From assembly GCF_029784155.1 (NCBI RefSeq), contig NC_073693.1, positions 166,089,104 to 166,153,103 on the forward strand: a stretch of 64,000 nt of DNA. The letters run 5' to 3'. Below are positions 1 to 10,799 of this stretch, piece after piece. A program made the position numbers and the translations under genes. This DNA comes from Uranotaenia lowii. Its lineage: Eukaryota; Arthropoda; Insecta; Diptera; Culicidae. The stretch's first letter is position 1. Each line of letters starts with the position of its first letter. The notes under the pieces were generated by a model. That model saw only the letters and a list, made by a program, of their open reading frames with translations, ran no database searches and had not been told where the DNA came from.

Positions 1-510
1 CTGAATTTTATCTTATTATGATTGACAGACTTGAATGGGGTTGAGCTCATTTTCAATGATAAAGATTTTTGATTGTCCTAAAATAAATTGATTATAACAT
101 ATTTTGATGTACTGCAACTTTTTATGAAACACGGACATCGAAGTCAACGGCTCAAACCGTGCATTAATGAGTTTCGCTCAACAGATCCATAAAATTGAAT
201 CCAATTTTTGACATTCCACTGGAAATTTTTCTCGAAACACTCATATTTTGATAAGTTATAATTTTGATAGGTTTTGTTCTGTCCAATATCAAACTATGCT
301 ATCTGAATGAGATATAATCTTGAAAGGAGCATATCTAAAATTGATATAATTTAGCTATGATCGCATAGATTTTTTGATATAATTTGAGATATTTTTACAT
401 CCTACGAGTACTGAATAATCACTCATTTAGATAGGAAAAAATTAGTAACAAAATATCTCATCTTGATATAATTTAGTTTTTCCCTCCTGATCGGGATGGG
501 TTTGCATGCA
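1..510. other. AT-rich intergenic sequence, no gene seen
   Basis: No open frame or recognisable element. Short direct repeats of GATATAATTT occur several times between about 340 and 475. They may be the subterminal motif of a decayed TIR element, but no terminus was found. Confidence 0.5.
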
Positions 511-592
511 AAAAACGGTTGATTCACAGGTTGTGCAGAATCTTATGGCCGGGGTTAAGGCCAAGGTGCGGGCATTTGCGTATGGACTGTAA
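511..592 (+). pseudogene. C-terminal fragment of a mariner (DD37E-type) transposase
   Basis: This 82-bp stretch reads in frame to a TAA stop at 590-592 and contains VVQNLMAGVKAKVR. The same block, VAVQNLMAG, occurs at the C-terminus of the ITmD37E transposase just downstream, so this is the tail of a related transposase. The rest of that gene is missing upstream. Its strand is opposite to the neighbouring mariner, so it is a separate truncated copy. Only the tail is left and it cannot encode a functional enzyme. Confidence 0.6.
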
Positions 593-1353
593 ATAAAATT
601 GCAAAATGAAGTTTCATAAAGGGTGATACGGTTAAAATTTGGTCAAAGGGAAAACGCGTGTAAATCGGTGAAATCGTGTATTTAAAAAATCATATTAAAT
701 TTCTTTTTCAAGTTTAATAAGTATAAAATAAAGGAAAAATATTCAGTTAGGCTTCCGCTTTTCCAAATCCGAATTGCCATGCCTTACGCTTAACCCTGCC
801 ATCAGATTTTGTACAGCCACCTTCTTCGCCGCAGAAAGCCAGTTTGCCTTGAACTGCTGCTCGTCCTTAGCAGTTTTTTGGTCTTCTTTAGGTTCCGCTT
901 GACAATAGCCCAGTATTTCTCAATTGGGCGGAGCTCTGGCGTGTTGGGAGGGTTCTTGTCCTTGGGAACCACCTGCACGTTGTTGGCGGCGTACCACTCC
1001 AAGGCCTTTTTACCGTAAGGGCAAGATGCCAAATCCGGCCAAAACAGTATGGAACAACCGTGTTTCTTCAGGAAAGGCAGCAGACGTTTATTCAAACACT
1101 CTTTCACGTAAATTTCTTGGTTGACAGTCCCGGAAGCTATGAAAATACTGCTTTTCAAGCCACAGGTACAGATGGCTTGCCAAACCAGATATTTCTTCGC
1201 GAACTTTGACAGTTTCATGTGCTTGAAAATATATGCTACCTTTCCCCTTCCTTTTGCCGTATAAAACTCCTGTCCCGGAAGCTGCTTGTAGTCGGCTTTG
1301 ACGTAGGTTTCGTCGTCCATTACCACGCAGTCAAACTTCGTCAGCATCGTCGT

Positions 1354-3922
1354 CAGGGCTGGTAGCGGTTTGACAATGAAATAGTAGGGACTTTAGTGAC
1401 CAAAATTTGGAAAAAAGTGACCAAATAGTGACTTTGAGGACCGAAAAAAGTGACCAAATAGTGACTATGTAGAACGAAAAAATAACCTTGAAGTACAAAA
1501 AATGTGACCAGTCAGGCCCGTGCGATGGATTCTTCCGGGGGGGTTTTCAAAATTCAAATTTAGATAAAAATAATAACAATACTAAAAATAAACAATTGAA
1601 AAGGAAAGGGTTTTCTTACACCATTTGTCACTCATGTTCAACACAAAAACTAAAAAAATGACTGATAAACAAAATTTTGGAAATTTATTACAATGAATGT
1701 TTCAAATTTTCGATTAGTCAAGAAAGTAAGAAATAAATTAGTTTCAAAAGAATTTCTTAGCAAATTTAAAATTAAAAAATATCTGAATTCTAAAATAAAT
1801 GTCAAATCTTGTACAAAACTTAGCATTAATAGATGTTAGGAAAATGATAATAATTGTTAATTTTTATTCATCCAAATTTGGAATTCTTTTCCTCATTTTT
1901 AACTGGAAGTTTAGTGAGAATTTCCGCTATAATTTTTTAATTTGAACAAAAAGTATTTATTCACGATTTAAAATGTAAATTACCGATTACTGAATAAGAA
2001 ATGAATTTTGAACAGAATTTATTCAATGTTTGATGTTTTAATTTAATTTTATAAAAAGAAGAATATATTTATAATTATTTTAAAAGTGCCAGTTATAGAA
2101 GCCAGACATAAAACCTTTAATAAAGTAAAATCCTCCTTGTTCAACTACACTGACAAAGAAATGTTAGAAAATGAGAAATTATGTGAATGATAAAAACTGA
2201 TAAAAATTTAAAATAATGAGTTCAAAACTTTTGTTAATAATATTCAAAGCACAAATCAAATACAAAGTTAGTTAACACTGCGTATTAAAATTTAATTTTA
2301 AAGTTGCTACTTAGAACAATTTTTCAAACTTTTTAGATAATTTTAAAAATCATGACCGATCCAAAAAACATGATTTCATATAAAAAATATTAATAAAAAG
2401 TGTTTAAATTTTCAATCGCAGGTTTTTAAGCTTTTAATTACAAGCTCTGAGTATTTTGTTTCTTTTGATTAAAATATTGAGTCCTAGAAAGAACAGAAGG
2501 TTGGAATTACGTTTTATTCTTAAAAATTTGGAGTTTAAGGCTTACGGTTGAAGAACACGAAAATTCAGAATTTAAAAACAAGGAAACAATTGTTGAAAAT
2601 ATGTCTTAAAGTTTAAAAAGTTTGATTAAAAAAAATCCGACAAGTTGATTAGAAAATTAAAAAAAAACTATACAACAAAATTCGGTTATTTATTTGAAAA
2701 TGAAAAAAAAATATGGAAATAAAAAAGATAAGTTTTTAAAACATTTCAGGAAGAGTGTTTTCAATAAACATGTTTCACCATAACCATTTTGGTGCTTATT
2801 TTTTGAATTATTGATTTGGTAAATAGTGTCCTAAACTAGAAATTTTGTCAAATTCGGCCGAACACATTGAGTTTCGGTGATAAGGAGTTTATTATTATAT
2901 TTATCAGTTTAAGTGTAATCAAACATTGATAGATAACTGATTATGGAAAAATATCATTACAAGTATTTTTGCCATCACAGCAGACAGTGTAAAAAAAAAC
3001 TTGATTCTATTTAAAGCTCATCAATTCATATAAAACTTTTATTTTTAAATAATATGTTTTTGATTTGAGTTTTTTTTTTAAAAGTGCAGAAATTTCTAAA
3101 GATTTTTCCTTATTTTCAACAGTCATTTCAATAACAAAAGCTGATAGAAATATTGCAGATTCGGAAAACCCAAATAAGTTGAAATTACCGTTTAAATTTA
3201 TTGCACTTGATAAAAATTGTAAATTTTGTGGCCTTGTGTAAATTTTTAAAACCCTTTATTTAAGTATTCAGAAGAACAAAAAACACTTTTTTTTCTTTTT
3301 GATAGGAGTTTAACCCGTTAAGGTCATTCTTCTCGCGCAAAAAAAAAACACGAAATAAAATTGAGTCTGAAATTGATTTTTTAAAGAATATTTCATATTA
3401 ACATAACATTTGTTATGACATAAAAGATTTTTTAAATTAAAAAATGGTTTCAATCTCAATCTTAGTTACAGTTCTTAATAAAAACCATTCTAAAGACGGG
3501 ATAGGGTTTTTGTATATCAAGTTTCTAGTTCCAATACAAAAGGTTGATTGAACTGAAAACAAAAATCTACAACCAAAGTTAGTTTCAAAGCATGAACGTC
3601 AAATAATGTCGTAGATCGAAATGTCTCAAGCCAAGGGTAATTCATGTCGAAATTCCGACGAAGGCGAAAAAAATTTCTGACTGACTGATCAAGTAATTTA
3701 CGGTTACTACCTATTTTCGCCTCATGCCAATATTAACACGTGCAATTCAAATTACTCTTTCATTGGTTTATTTTCGGTGAAAAAAGTGACTTTTGGTGAT
3801 AAAAGTGACCATTTTTCGGAAAATAGTGACTTTAGTGACCAAATGATGAAAAAAGTGACTTTTTAGTGACTGACCCAAAAAAAGTGACCAAGTCACTAAA
3901 AAGTGACTCGCTACCAGCCCTG
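1354..3922. mobile_element. Non-coding TIR element with AGTGAC subterminal repeats, inserted in mariner copy A
   Basis: Perfect 13-bp terminal inverted repeats CAGGGCTGGTAGC (1354-1366) and GCTACCAGCCCTG (3910-3922). The target CGTCGT is duplicated at 1348-1353 and 3923-3928, and removing the element plus one copy restores the mariner sequence as in copy B. The TIR fits the hAT start consensus, but the duplication is 6 bp, not 8. Both ends carry clusters of AGTGAC/GTCACT (1390-1510 and 3780-3908), a typical layout for transposase-binding subterminal repeats. No reading frame is present. Confidence 0.85.
1513..3710. repeat. 2.2 kb AT-rich dispersed repeat, same family as 26400-28688
   Basis: Begins CAGGCCCGTGCGA and runs for about 2.2 kb of very AT-rich non-coding sequence that aligns along its length with the hAT-type element at 26400-28688. 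Shared blocks include GGGTTTTCAAAATTCAAA-like sequence at the left, the TTAACACT.CGTATTAAAATTTAA region, and AAAAATTTCTGAC at the right. The left terminus is intact here. The right terminus (CGCACGGCCTTG in the other copy) is missing, so this copy is probably a truncated nested insertion. Confidence 0.65.
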
Positions 3923-4510
3923 CGTCGTGTACAGCCTCCGGGATCGCGCTTTGGCCGTCGTATTTTGTTTATCATCGCGATTTGGAGTCACTACCTTCTA
4001 GTAAGTCGATAGTCCGGCTCTTTTTGTTTTGGCTCGATGTACGGTTGTAGACGATACACCCAGCTTATTTGCGGCATCTAGGAGAGAGAGGTTAGGGTTT
4101 CGCTTGAAACTACCGGCAACTCTCTTTGTCGTCTCAGCGGCTTCCGGTTTTCGATTTCCCTCTGATCCAGACTTCCTGGCTGTCGACAAACGTTTTCCAA
4201 ACACTTTAATTACATTTGTAACGGCTGATTCGGCAACTTTTAGCGATTTTTCCAGCTTTGTGTGCGAGTAGCTCGGATATTCGCGATGCGCAAGCAAAAT
4301 TTTGATACGCTGCTCTTCTTTCTTGGACGGCATTTTGACAACTGAAGAGTGAATTCCAAAATCAAAATAGGAGATTGTTGCTCCTATTTTGATTTTGGAA
4401 TTAACTCTTCACACACACATGAACACACCTTGAGGGGTGTTCAGGTTTTTTAAATGCAAAATTGAAAGAAATACGTCAAGTTGATATTGATCAGACCGTA
4501 TCACCCTTTA

Positions 4511-4606
4511 GTTATTTTTCAATCCCTGAAATTTGGTGGCAATCGGATGAAAACTCGAATTTTGCAAACCAATTTTGTGTGTGGCAATTTCATCGTGGAC
4601 ACCCTT
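4511..4606 (-). mobile_element. Terminal fragment of another mariner-type element
   Basis: On the minus strand this begins next to a TA (4607-4608) with AAGGGTGTCCACGATGAAAT, a terminus of the same general form as the ITmD37E TIR but different in sequence. Mariner copy A abuts it at its TA target, so copy A probably inserted into this older element. Only about 95 bp remain. Confidence 0.4.
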
Positions 4607-4609
4607 TAG

Positions 4610-6757
4610 TTTGGAAATCTAAAAAATAGAGATTTTCTTACAGAACTAACAAAAATAAATTTCAGCCGTTTGGAATATCGTTAAGCCTACGAGTTTAGGA
4701 TGTAAATTGAGCATAAGGATGTTTCAAGAAACAGAAAGGGTGGCTACATTTCGAGTCCTGATTACCTTCACTTAGTTCAATCGTAGTTTCCGATTTGGGA
4801 ACTGGGATGAACCATTTGAGAAGCAGCTGATTAATTGAAAGTGGCTAGACTACTTAGAGTTTTATCTAACGGAACGCAGCCTTCAAAATTGCAACCATCA
4901 ATATTTGACGAGAAGTTAAGCTGACTTTAGAACCATTTTCACCTTAGCAAGAATAACCTTTTGCGCCATATTTGCACGTACCCATGGACAACAAGCTCAT
5001 GATGGAAAATGCAACTGTGTGGCAGTGTGTAGATCGATGTTTAGGTACTTGCCATTCCGCTACCATATGCTATGTGGTGGCCTGAAAGGAGCCACAAACT
5101 AGTTTGTTATGCCAAGCAAGTCCTCTCCATAGAGTCTGTCAAATGCGCTATTTGCAGGCAAGAGCAGCGCCAGTTTTGCATTAGGCTTGCGACTGTGCGA
5201 TGTATCGTTTTCATTTGAATTTATGCCGTTCGAAACGTGTACTTAAACCGCAAGTCAATGAGACGCACATGCATGAACGCGCTTTTGCCACGCCGCCGCG
5301 CCGCAAACGAGGCTAGATTGTCCTCTGAGATGTAGATCGTATTTGAATTTAAAGATTTGAACGCGTGTTTTTGTGCGCGAAAGCTTTTACGATCGGTTAA
5401 TCTAATGCAGCAGTTTGCCTACACATTGGCTGGCCTGGTCAGAACCGTCGTCAGTAAGTCTGCTACAAATAAGACAGTGAGCTGAGCAGGTTGCGTTCCT
5501 CGGTCCATACACGCCATCAGTTTAGATTTAATTTATGCTGACAGATTTATTCCGTTGGTAATTTTTGCAGTCTTGGGTAAAACCTGTTTTCCATGTAGGT
5601 ATCGCTAATCGGCAAAAAAGAGGCTTCGAGATAGCACTGCTAAGTGAATTGCCTCAATCTTGACTTGATAATGGATGCTAACTAATATGAAAAATGTTTT
5701 GCTGCTTATAAAGCAACTGCCTGACAGTTTGTTATATATCAATCAGTTTGTAAACAGAGCTGTAATTGTTGTCGAACATCATCGGGTTTTTATTCAACTA
5801 GAATTAATTCTATTCAAAGAGGAGTCAATTATATAAGAACATTGACCATAGAAAACTAAGCTGATATACAATTCAAATTTTTCTAAAATCGATTTCATGC
5901 GCACAGTTTCAAACAAGTCAGAAAAAAGCTGCTCATTTGCCTCAATTCGATCGAAATAAGGATAAACAATTTGTCGCTGTTTTTCGTATAGAAAAGTTGG
6001 ACAATTCACAAGCCTCTGGATATCATAAAAGCGTCCTGTGTTATTTGAGCTTCTTCAAAAACATTCAAACACCACCTTCAATATCAATGTTCAATGTCAA
6101 CCATCTGCAATATCAAAGACTACGTAAATTTGAGGTGTTCTTTAACAGCATTCAAAGCGCCTGGATGTATGCTATCAATATGATGCCAAAGATGATCCTT
6201 AACCCTCCAAAGCTGTTCGTAAAATATCCGTTTCGAGGAAATATTTTATTTTAAAATAAAGTCGATATGTTTTACCACGTTACCAGAAATTGGTTTCCAA
6301 TGAAAAAAGTCCAAAAAAACCATTTTAATTTTGCATAACTTCTGACGGCTTTGTTACATTTGAGTGTAATATTGATTTTTGGAATCTTTCCAACGCTGTA
6401 TAGGTAAATTTGTTGGGGTTCAATTAAAGTTCTGCCCGCTCTCGGATCTCCCGGTAGAGAAAAAGTCTTACTTAGAAAAATGGCTTTCAACTTTTGCTTT
6501 GCTGCGCTGTATCTCATTTCAATATTCGGTATTTCATTCAATGAACCGATTTTAAAACTCAAGGCACAATTATTCGTTGGATAATGTGCCTTTATTAAGT
6601 CTACTCCTTTTCAGATCATTCTTATCAAGCATACTTAGTCTCTCGAAAATCTCAGTTATTCAGTATTATGATGTTTGGAACGTGCAATTCGGATCGTATT
6701 GACCCGAACAGCTTTGGAAAACTAAGGACAAAATGCAAAGAGCACGCATTAATAATA
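4610..6757. other. Intergenic sequence without a supported gene
   Basis: No reading frame here resembles a known protein; those up to about 100 codons look like chance. A GC-richer patch lies at 5140-5500. A TTATAAAG box at about 5705 is followed 35 bp later by ATCAGTT, which could be a TATA plus initiator pair, but no exon follows that can be defended. Confidence 0.4.
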
Positions 6758-7142
6758 CAGTGACCGAAATAAGAATAGTACCACTATGTGTTTTGCTTGT
6801 TAAAATATGACTGATTGTAATTCATCAAAGTAGAAGAAATGATTTGTTTTGAATTGTTTTACGGATAAATCAAGCATAAGTTTACTTTTTTTGACGTAGC
6901 AGTTGGCGTTGAGGACCAAACATATGAAAAAAGGGTGCGAAATAAGAATAGTACCACTTGTGTTCTTCAACAAAAACAGATTATTTCTAAAAATGTACTG
7001 TTTTAAAGTGAATAATAATGCTTCCACGAATTATTTGAATAGATAACTGCATTTTAAGGAGTTTTCTAGAATTCCAAACGTTTTCAAGGTTTTTAAAGGG
7101 AGGTTTCAAGAGATGTTCCTCTAGCGTTAAGAAATTCGATGT
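6758..7142. mobile_element. Terminal fragment of a Tc1-like element
   Basis: Starts after a TA with CAGTGACCGAAATAAGAATA, and the block CGAAATAAGAATAGTACCAC recurs in the same orientation at 6938. Repeated internal copies of a terminal motif are typical of Tc1-family TIRs, where they serve as transposase binding sites. The transposase and other end are absent; the sequence stops where the GC-rich block begins. Confidence 0.5.
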
Positions 7143-8161
7143 TTGAGCTATAATACTTTACCAAACTGCTTGATTTCTTCATTAAAATTCAATTCGAATC
7201 CATCGCTTGCATCAAAGAATCCAGCGCTGAAAGAGACACCTATACAACAACCCCGACGCCCGAGAGAACTACACGTCACACTTGGTGCAGCCAGCCCGCC
7301 GACTCGTAGGGGGAAGAGTATTTACGCAGCGAAATACTCTCGGGTAGGGTGACCTCACGTCGTCGGCGGGTGAGTCACCTGAGTCGGTGTAGGATGAATT
7401 CTTCGCCGGGAATCATCCGAGTAGTTTTTCGTAAATCCCCGGACGTGTGCTGTGACAGGCGCGTGTCTAGGATAAGCTGCTCTCGATAGGCACACGGACG
7501 GGCAAAGAGGAGAGGGCCTCGAGCCAAGCCAGGCGGAGCCAAGATCTTGAGTCGTTAGAGGAGAGGTCATTGGTCTCTTGCAGTGGTCTCGAACAGCGGC
7601 GGAGCGTATGATTTTCGTGGGAACCAAGCTAGTCTCGAGTTGCGAGTAAAGGCCGGATCTCAAGTCGTTAGAGGAGAGGTCCTTAGTCTTGAATCGTAAC
7701 AAGAGGCAGGGTATATATGCTGGAGTTTGACTCGAACTAGAGTTTCCGATGAGCGCTTAAGCGCGGACTTGGTCTCCCATCTCGGGTATAGCCTTCGTTG
7801 CAGGTCCGGATGGGAGTTATGGCCAGAGGCCCCAGGTGGACTTTATGGCGTAGGGGTACTTAGTATCATGAGTCGTCCAATTGCACCCATGGACCCAGAG
7901 TAGCATACTGGGGGGACTCAGTCGCTCGCCGTGCCTTGGAATGCAATCCGTAAAAAGGATTTACCACCTGGGTGATCAACTAATAACAAAAAGCCTGCCG
8001 ACGAGCTGCATGCCGAGTGTTGCACAAACGTGGTGCGACTGGGTACCTTGGTACCAGTGCTCAGTTGCAAGAGGGAGGGGTCGTAACGTGTATCGGGCAG
8101 TCGCGACCCCGATAAGCGGAACGACCAAATGTTCGAGCGGGTTTTGATCAATCTGCCTTTT

Positions 8162-8181
8162 GGGGGGGGGGGGGGGGGGGG
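8162..8181 (+). repeat. G20 homopolymer
   Basis: Twenty consecutive G residues inside the GC-rich block. Length is uncertain because such runs are prone to sequencing error. It could form a G-quadruplex. Confidence 0.9.
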
Positions 8182-8329
8182 TTCCTGGCCCCGATTAGCG
8201 GATACGATCGACTCACGACGGACAGAGGGGCCTTGTGCCGTAACATGTGGCGCCCAGTGGATGGGCCTCAGAATGAGTCTCGAAGAGTCGAGACGGAGAA
8301 ATGGTTGGATGTGTGGATATCTCCAGACC

Positions 8330-8527
8330 CGAGGAGAGGTGAGTTGTTCTCGTCTCGAATTGGGTCAAGAGTCGATTTGCCTGAGGGCCCTCAAGATACG
8401 AGGAGAGGCGGGTAGAGACGTCTCAAATTGTGTCTAGAAAATGCGTGTGAGGTCTCGAGTCACGAGGAGAGGCGGGTCATGACGTCTCGAATTGTGACCA
8501 GAGACCGAATGTGAGACTCGAGACACG
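8330..8527. repeat. Imperfect tandem repeat, about 64 bp, three units
   Basis: Units start with GAGGAGAGG at about 8331, 8400 and 8464, and each carries GTCTCGAATTGTG-like sequence. Unit lengths are about 69, 64 and 60 bp. The last decays at CACGAATAGCGGCG. Confidence 0.75.
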
Positions 8528-8597
8528 AATAGCGGCGAACGGACTGCCGCTGCTCTTCTGCTGCTGAAGTTTACTCGTTGCACGCTTCGGCTGTCGC

Positions 8598-8855
8598 ATA
8601 AGATTTGCAACCAGCTACATCGACCCAATGGAATTAAACCTGAAGGACAACCCATCTAGTTTCTGGACGTTTGTGAAGAACCTCAAGTTAAGCAACTGTA
8701 TACCTGAGCAAATGAAGTACCGCGAATTGTCCGCAGATTCTAATGAGGAATCGGCCAATCTGTTTGCCGACTTCTTCAACAGCGTGAACAATCCAATTCA
8801 CCTGAGCTTTCTGAAACGAGTAGACAGGGTATTCCTACGCATGACATTACGTTGA
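8598..8855 (+). pseudogene. Non-LTR retrotransposon ORF2 fragment (endonuclease-RT linker)
   Basis: The frame reads through ATSYIDPMELNLKDNPSSFW and later ESANLFADFFNSVN. These match the linker between the endonuclease and reverse transcriptase domains of APE-type non-LTR elements (pattern L..NP..FW.FV....IP......E..NLFA.FF.SV). About 85 codons remain. Neither the endonuclease nor the RT catalytic motifs are present, and the frame ends at a stop near 8853. The ATG at 8628 is probably an internal Met, not a start. Confidence 0.6.
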
Positions 8856-8867
8856 TTGTATCCCATT

Positions 8868-9066
8868 TACCCGAAAACCATTGCCCAGAATGAATTTTCG
8901 CCAGAATGACAAATACCCGAAATCAAACCCCAGAATGAACTATTTCCCAGAAAAAAAATCCCAAGAATGCACCATTTACCAGAATTTTTTTCCCAGAATG
9001 GACCATTTACCAGAATTTTTTTCCCCGGAATGGAACATTTCCCAGAATGACACAAATCCCAGATTT
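8868..9066. repeat. Short interspersed-unit array of CCAGAATG
   Basis: At least eight copies of CCAGAATG or close variants, mostly separated by ACCATTTA or similar, giving an irregular unit of about 18-26 bp. On the other strand this reads as CATTCTGG. No TIR or tail was found. Confidence 0.7.
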
Positions 9067-9923
9067 CTTCTTCTAGTATTTTTTTTAAAAATTTTTCAAT
9101 GAATTCTTGTAAATTTTATAGGATTCGAAATTTAATTTTTCAAAATCATTTTTATAATGAAACCACAGGTTTGAAAGTTTCCAACTAAGTTTATTTTAGA
9201 ACCAATATTGTGTTTTGTTCAAGGTTTAGGTAGTTTAATTGATTTAATGCTAACCATGGACCATTAAAAAACCGTTTTGGTATCCGACTCCTCACGCTGC
9301 GCGTTCGAACTTGAAAGACATTTGTAAGAAAGAAATTTTGTTGGCTTAAGGAAAATAAGAGAGTTGTTTCTTCCTCTTTGCCAGGCTCCGGCTAGCTCGT
9401 TATTTGAACAAAAGCAATAAATTTAAACATGTCATTACATTTCTCAAACAAACATATCGATGGTCAAGCCATCCTTTTTATTTTGCCCTCAGGCTCATAC
9501 ATTTGATCATGGAAGGTGTGTGTCAAAACAATGGATAAACAGCTGACTTACGTGCATTTTACTAGATGTTCCGGACTCGATTCGTCTCAAGAATGACGAT
9601 TAATTGGTCGGTCATCGTTGACCCAGAAATCGCAGAAACCGCTCGGGTGGCGAACGCAGCAACAATTCGAATTTGGATGTCCTGACAGCATACCATTTTA
9701 ATCACATAGATTGGGATAAGGTTAAGTTCAAAAAATATGTACGCAAAGCGTCACATTTAAACGCATGGGAATCCATGTATATCACCACATAGGAAAGGCC
9801 ACTTATGAACGAGGATGACGCCCAATCATATCACCGCTTTTCAACCTGCTCAAACCAAATTTTCAACAACCTAACCGGTGACCATGCACCCTTCGACGAA
9901 TACTATTGGATAGTATGAACATG
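9067..9923. other. Intergenic sequence, possible decayed coding patch
   Basis: Mostly AT-rich. Between about 9700 and 9915 a broken frame on the plus strand gives peptide-like text (for example NEDDAQSYHRFSTCSNQIF) with stops. It may be a retrotransposon remnant, but the family is not recognised. Confidence 0.3.
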
Positions 9924-10797
9924 CACCGAAAAAATTCTTCACATGACCGCTACGTGAAAATGTACATAGATTTTTGCCACCATGAAAATCGTGTGAAACC
10001 TATGTGAATTTCAGGTAGCAAACAGAGCTCGCGCAGCAAGCAGAATTCACATAATTTTCATATGGGTTGTACGTGAATTAAACGTAGATCGAATGTGGGT
10101 AGGGATTCGTTCTGCTACGGGCAATTCACGTAGATTTCATTGTAATATTAATGTAGGGAGGTTTTTTTTCGAATATTTCAAATAAAAATGTTTTGATTTC
10201 GGAAGTAAACTTTATTATTCGACAAAATAACATATTTAACACTTGAACTTGCATAACACTTTTAAACTGAAACTTTGTAACTCCACTCAATTCATTGAAC
10301 AAAAATTCGTCGAAAAATGGAATTTGTTCTTCCTTTTCAGCGGTTGCTTGGCCGTTTCAGCTGCCTCAATATCAAATCCTGTGGAAAAAAAAACAAAGAT
10401 GTACATAACTATTAACCACAAAACATAATTTTATTACTTACGAAATGAATATCAGCTTCTCCATAACCCAGTTTTTTGTCTTTATGCACCAACTGTCGGA
10501 TCTGCGCCATGTTAAAACTGGTATTCCTTCACAAAGATTTTACGTGAATGAGTCGTTCAGTGTTCGTTCCGTTCGTGAACATCACATAGAATGCACCAAA
10601 TCCCTCAGTACTTGGCGGATCACTGGATTGTCACGTAAAACGAATGTGTCTTTGTTTTAACGACATTCAACTATATGAATTTCACGTACTTTTTTATTAA
10701 CTCCGAACTCCGGTTCACGTAGACCAAGCAAAAATTCACGTAACGAGTGGCTACGTGAAAATCCAGGTAAATTTAACGTTCCTTTTTCGGCTGAGTG
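9924..10797 (-). mobile_element. TIR element rich in ACGTGAA motifs, carrying a spliced mini-gene
   Basis: The right end read inward is CACTCAGCCGAAAAAGG, next to TA at 10798-10799. The left end is a degraded CACCGAAAAAATTC. Both terminal regions repeat TACGTGAAA or TTCACGTA (about 9951, 10069, 10126, 10539, 10675, 10713, 10734, 10751). The end sequence and layout resemble the element at 15090-15765. The central part holds a short two-exon frame with a poly(A) signal on the minus strand. Confidence 0.55.
10337..10510 (-). CDS. Predicted 36-aa two-exon micro-ORF inside a TIR element
   Basis: On the minus strand exon 1 (10510-10442) starts MAQIRQLVHKDKKLGY and ends at a consensus donor GTAAGT (10441-10436). 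A 63-nt intron ends in a long T run and CCACAG, and exon 2 (10378-10337) stays in frame to TGA. The product would be 36 residues and basic. An AATAAA signal lies at 10216-10211. No domain is recognised. It may be the remnant of a larger element-encoded protein or a captured host fragment. A second frame of exon 2 is open longer, so the true start or splice phase may differ. Splice signals are seen; expression is inference. Confidence 0.35.
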
Positions 10798-10799
10798 TA

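Larger units (their letters stand above)
743..4333 (-). pseudogene. ITmD37E transposase, broken (copy A)
   Basis: A cut-and-paste transposase that would bind its TIRs with an N-terminal helix-turn-helix region and cut DNA with an RNase H-fold DDE domain. The N-terminal part (4333 down to 3998, 111 residues from MPSKKEEQ) carries the HTH half. The catalytic half is at 1347-802. The triad is visible: Asp in VVMDDETY, Asp in FWPDLASC and Glu in RPIEKYW, with exactly 37 residues between the second Asp and the Glu (DD37E). Three lesions inactivate it. Residue 112 is a TAG stop where copy B has Lys. A 2.57 kb element sits between the HTH and catalytic halves. A one-base slip in the A run near 880-890 shifts the last 50 or so codons, whose proper frame (KKVAVQNLMAG, ending at TCA 743-745) is still readable. 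The start was chosen because copy B has the same MPSK start. Confidence 0.85.
619..4508 (-). mobile_element. ITmD37E-type mariner element, copy A, interrupted
   Basis: The ends are inverted copies of AAGGGTGATACGG, flanked by TA at 617-618 and 4509-4510, the target duplication of the IS630-Tc1-mariner superfamily. Without the 2569-bp insertion and its extra TSD the element is about 1.31 kb, the expected size for ITmD37E. It holds one transposase gene on the minus strand. Its right part (4380-4508) matches the 5' leader of the second copy at 54.58 kb, which shows the same ends and the same start codon context. Confidence 0.88.
7143..8597. repeat. GC-rich block with tandem GAGGAGAGG repeats, probable retrotransposon UTR
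   Basis: A compositional island, clearly GC-richer than both flanks, without a coding frame. It contains GTCGTTAGAGGAGAGGTC twice (7549 and 7662) and a run of about 64-bp imperfect units (see separate entry), and it directly precedes a non-LTR retrotransposon coding fragment. Repetitive GC-rich 5'UTRs are known in non-LTR elements, so it may be such a UTR, with the endonuclease region deleted. It does not look like rRNA coding sequence. Its origin is uncertain. Confidence 0.4.

Noticed and set aside
1354..3922. P element or Mutator assignment for the insertion
   Set aside because: The 6-bp duplication does not fit the 8-bp (P) or 8-11-bp (Mutator) rule, and no transposase is present, so the superfamily is left open beyond hAT-like ends.
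5937..6254. 105-codon frame as a gene
   Set aside because: No domain, no promoter or splice context, and a competing frame on the other strand. Consistent with chance.
7143..8597. GC-rich block as ribosomal DNA
   Set aside because: No recognisable rRNA core segment. The repeats and the adjoining LINE frame point to a transposon UTR.
8867..9102. Frames over the CCAGAATG array on both strands
   Set aside because: The peptide repeats follow directly from the DNA repeat; no start or domain supports a gene.
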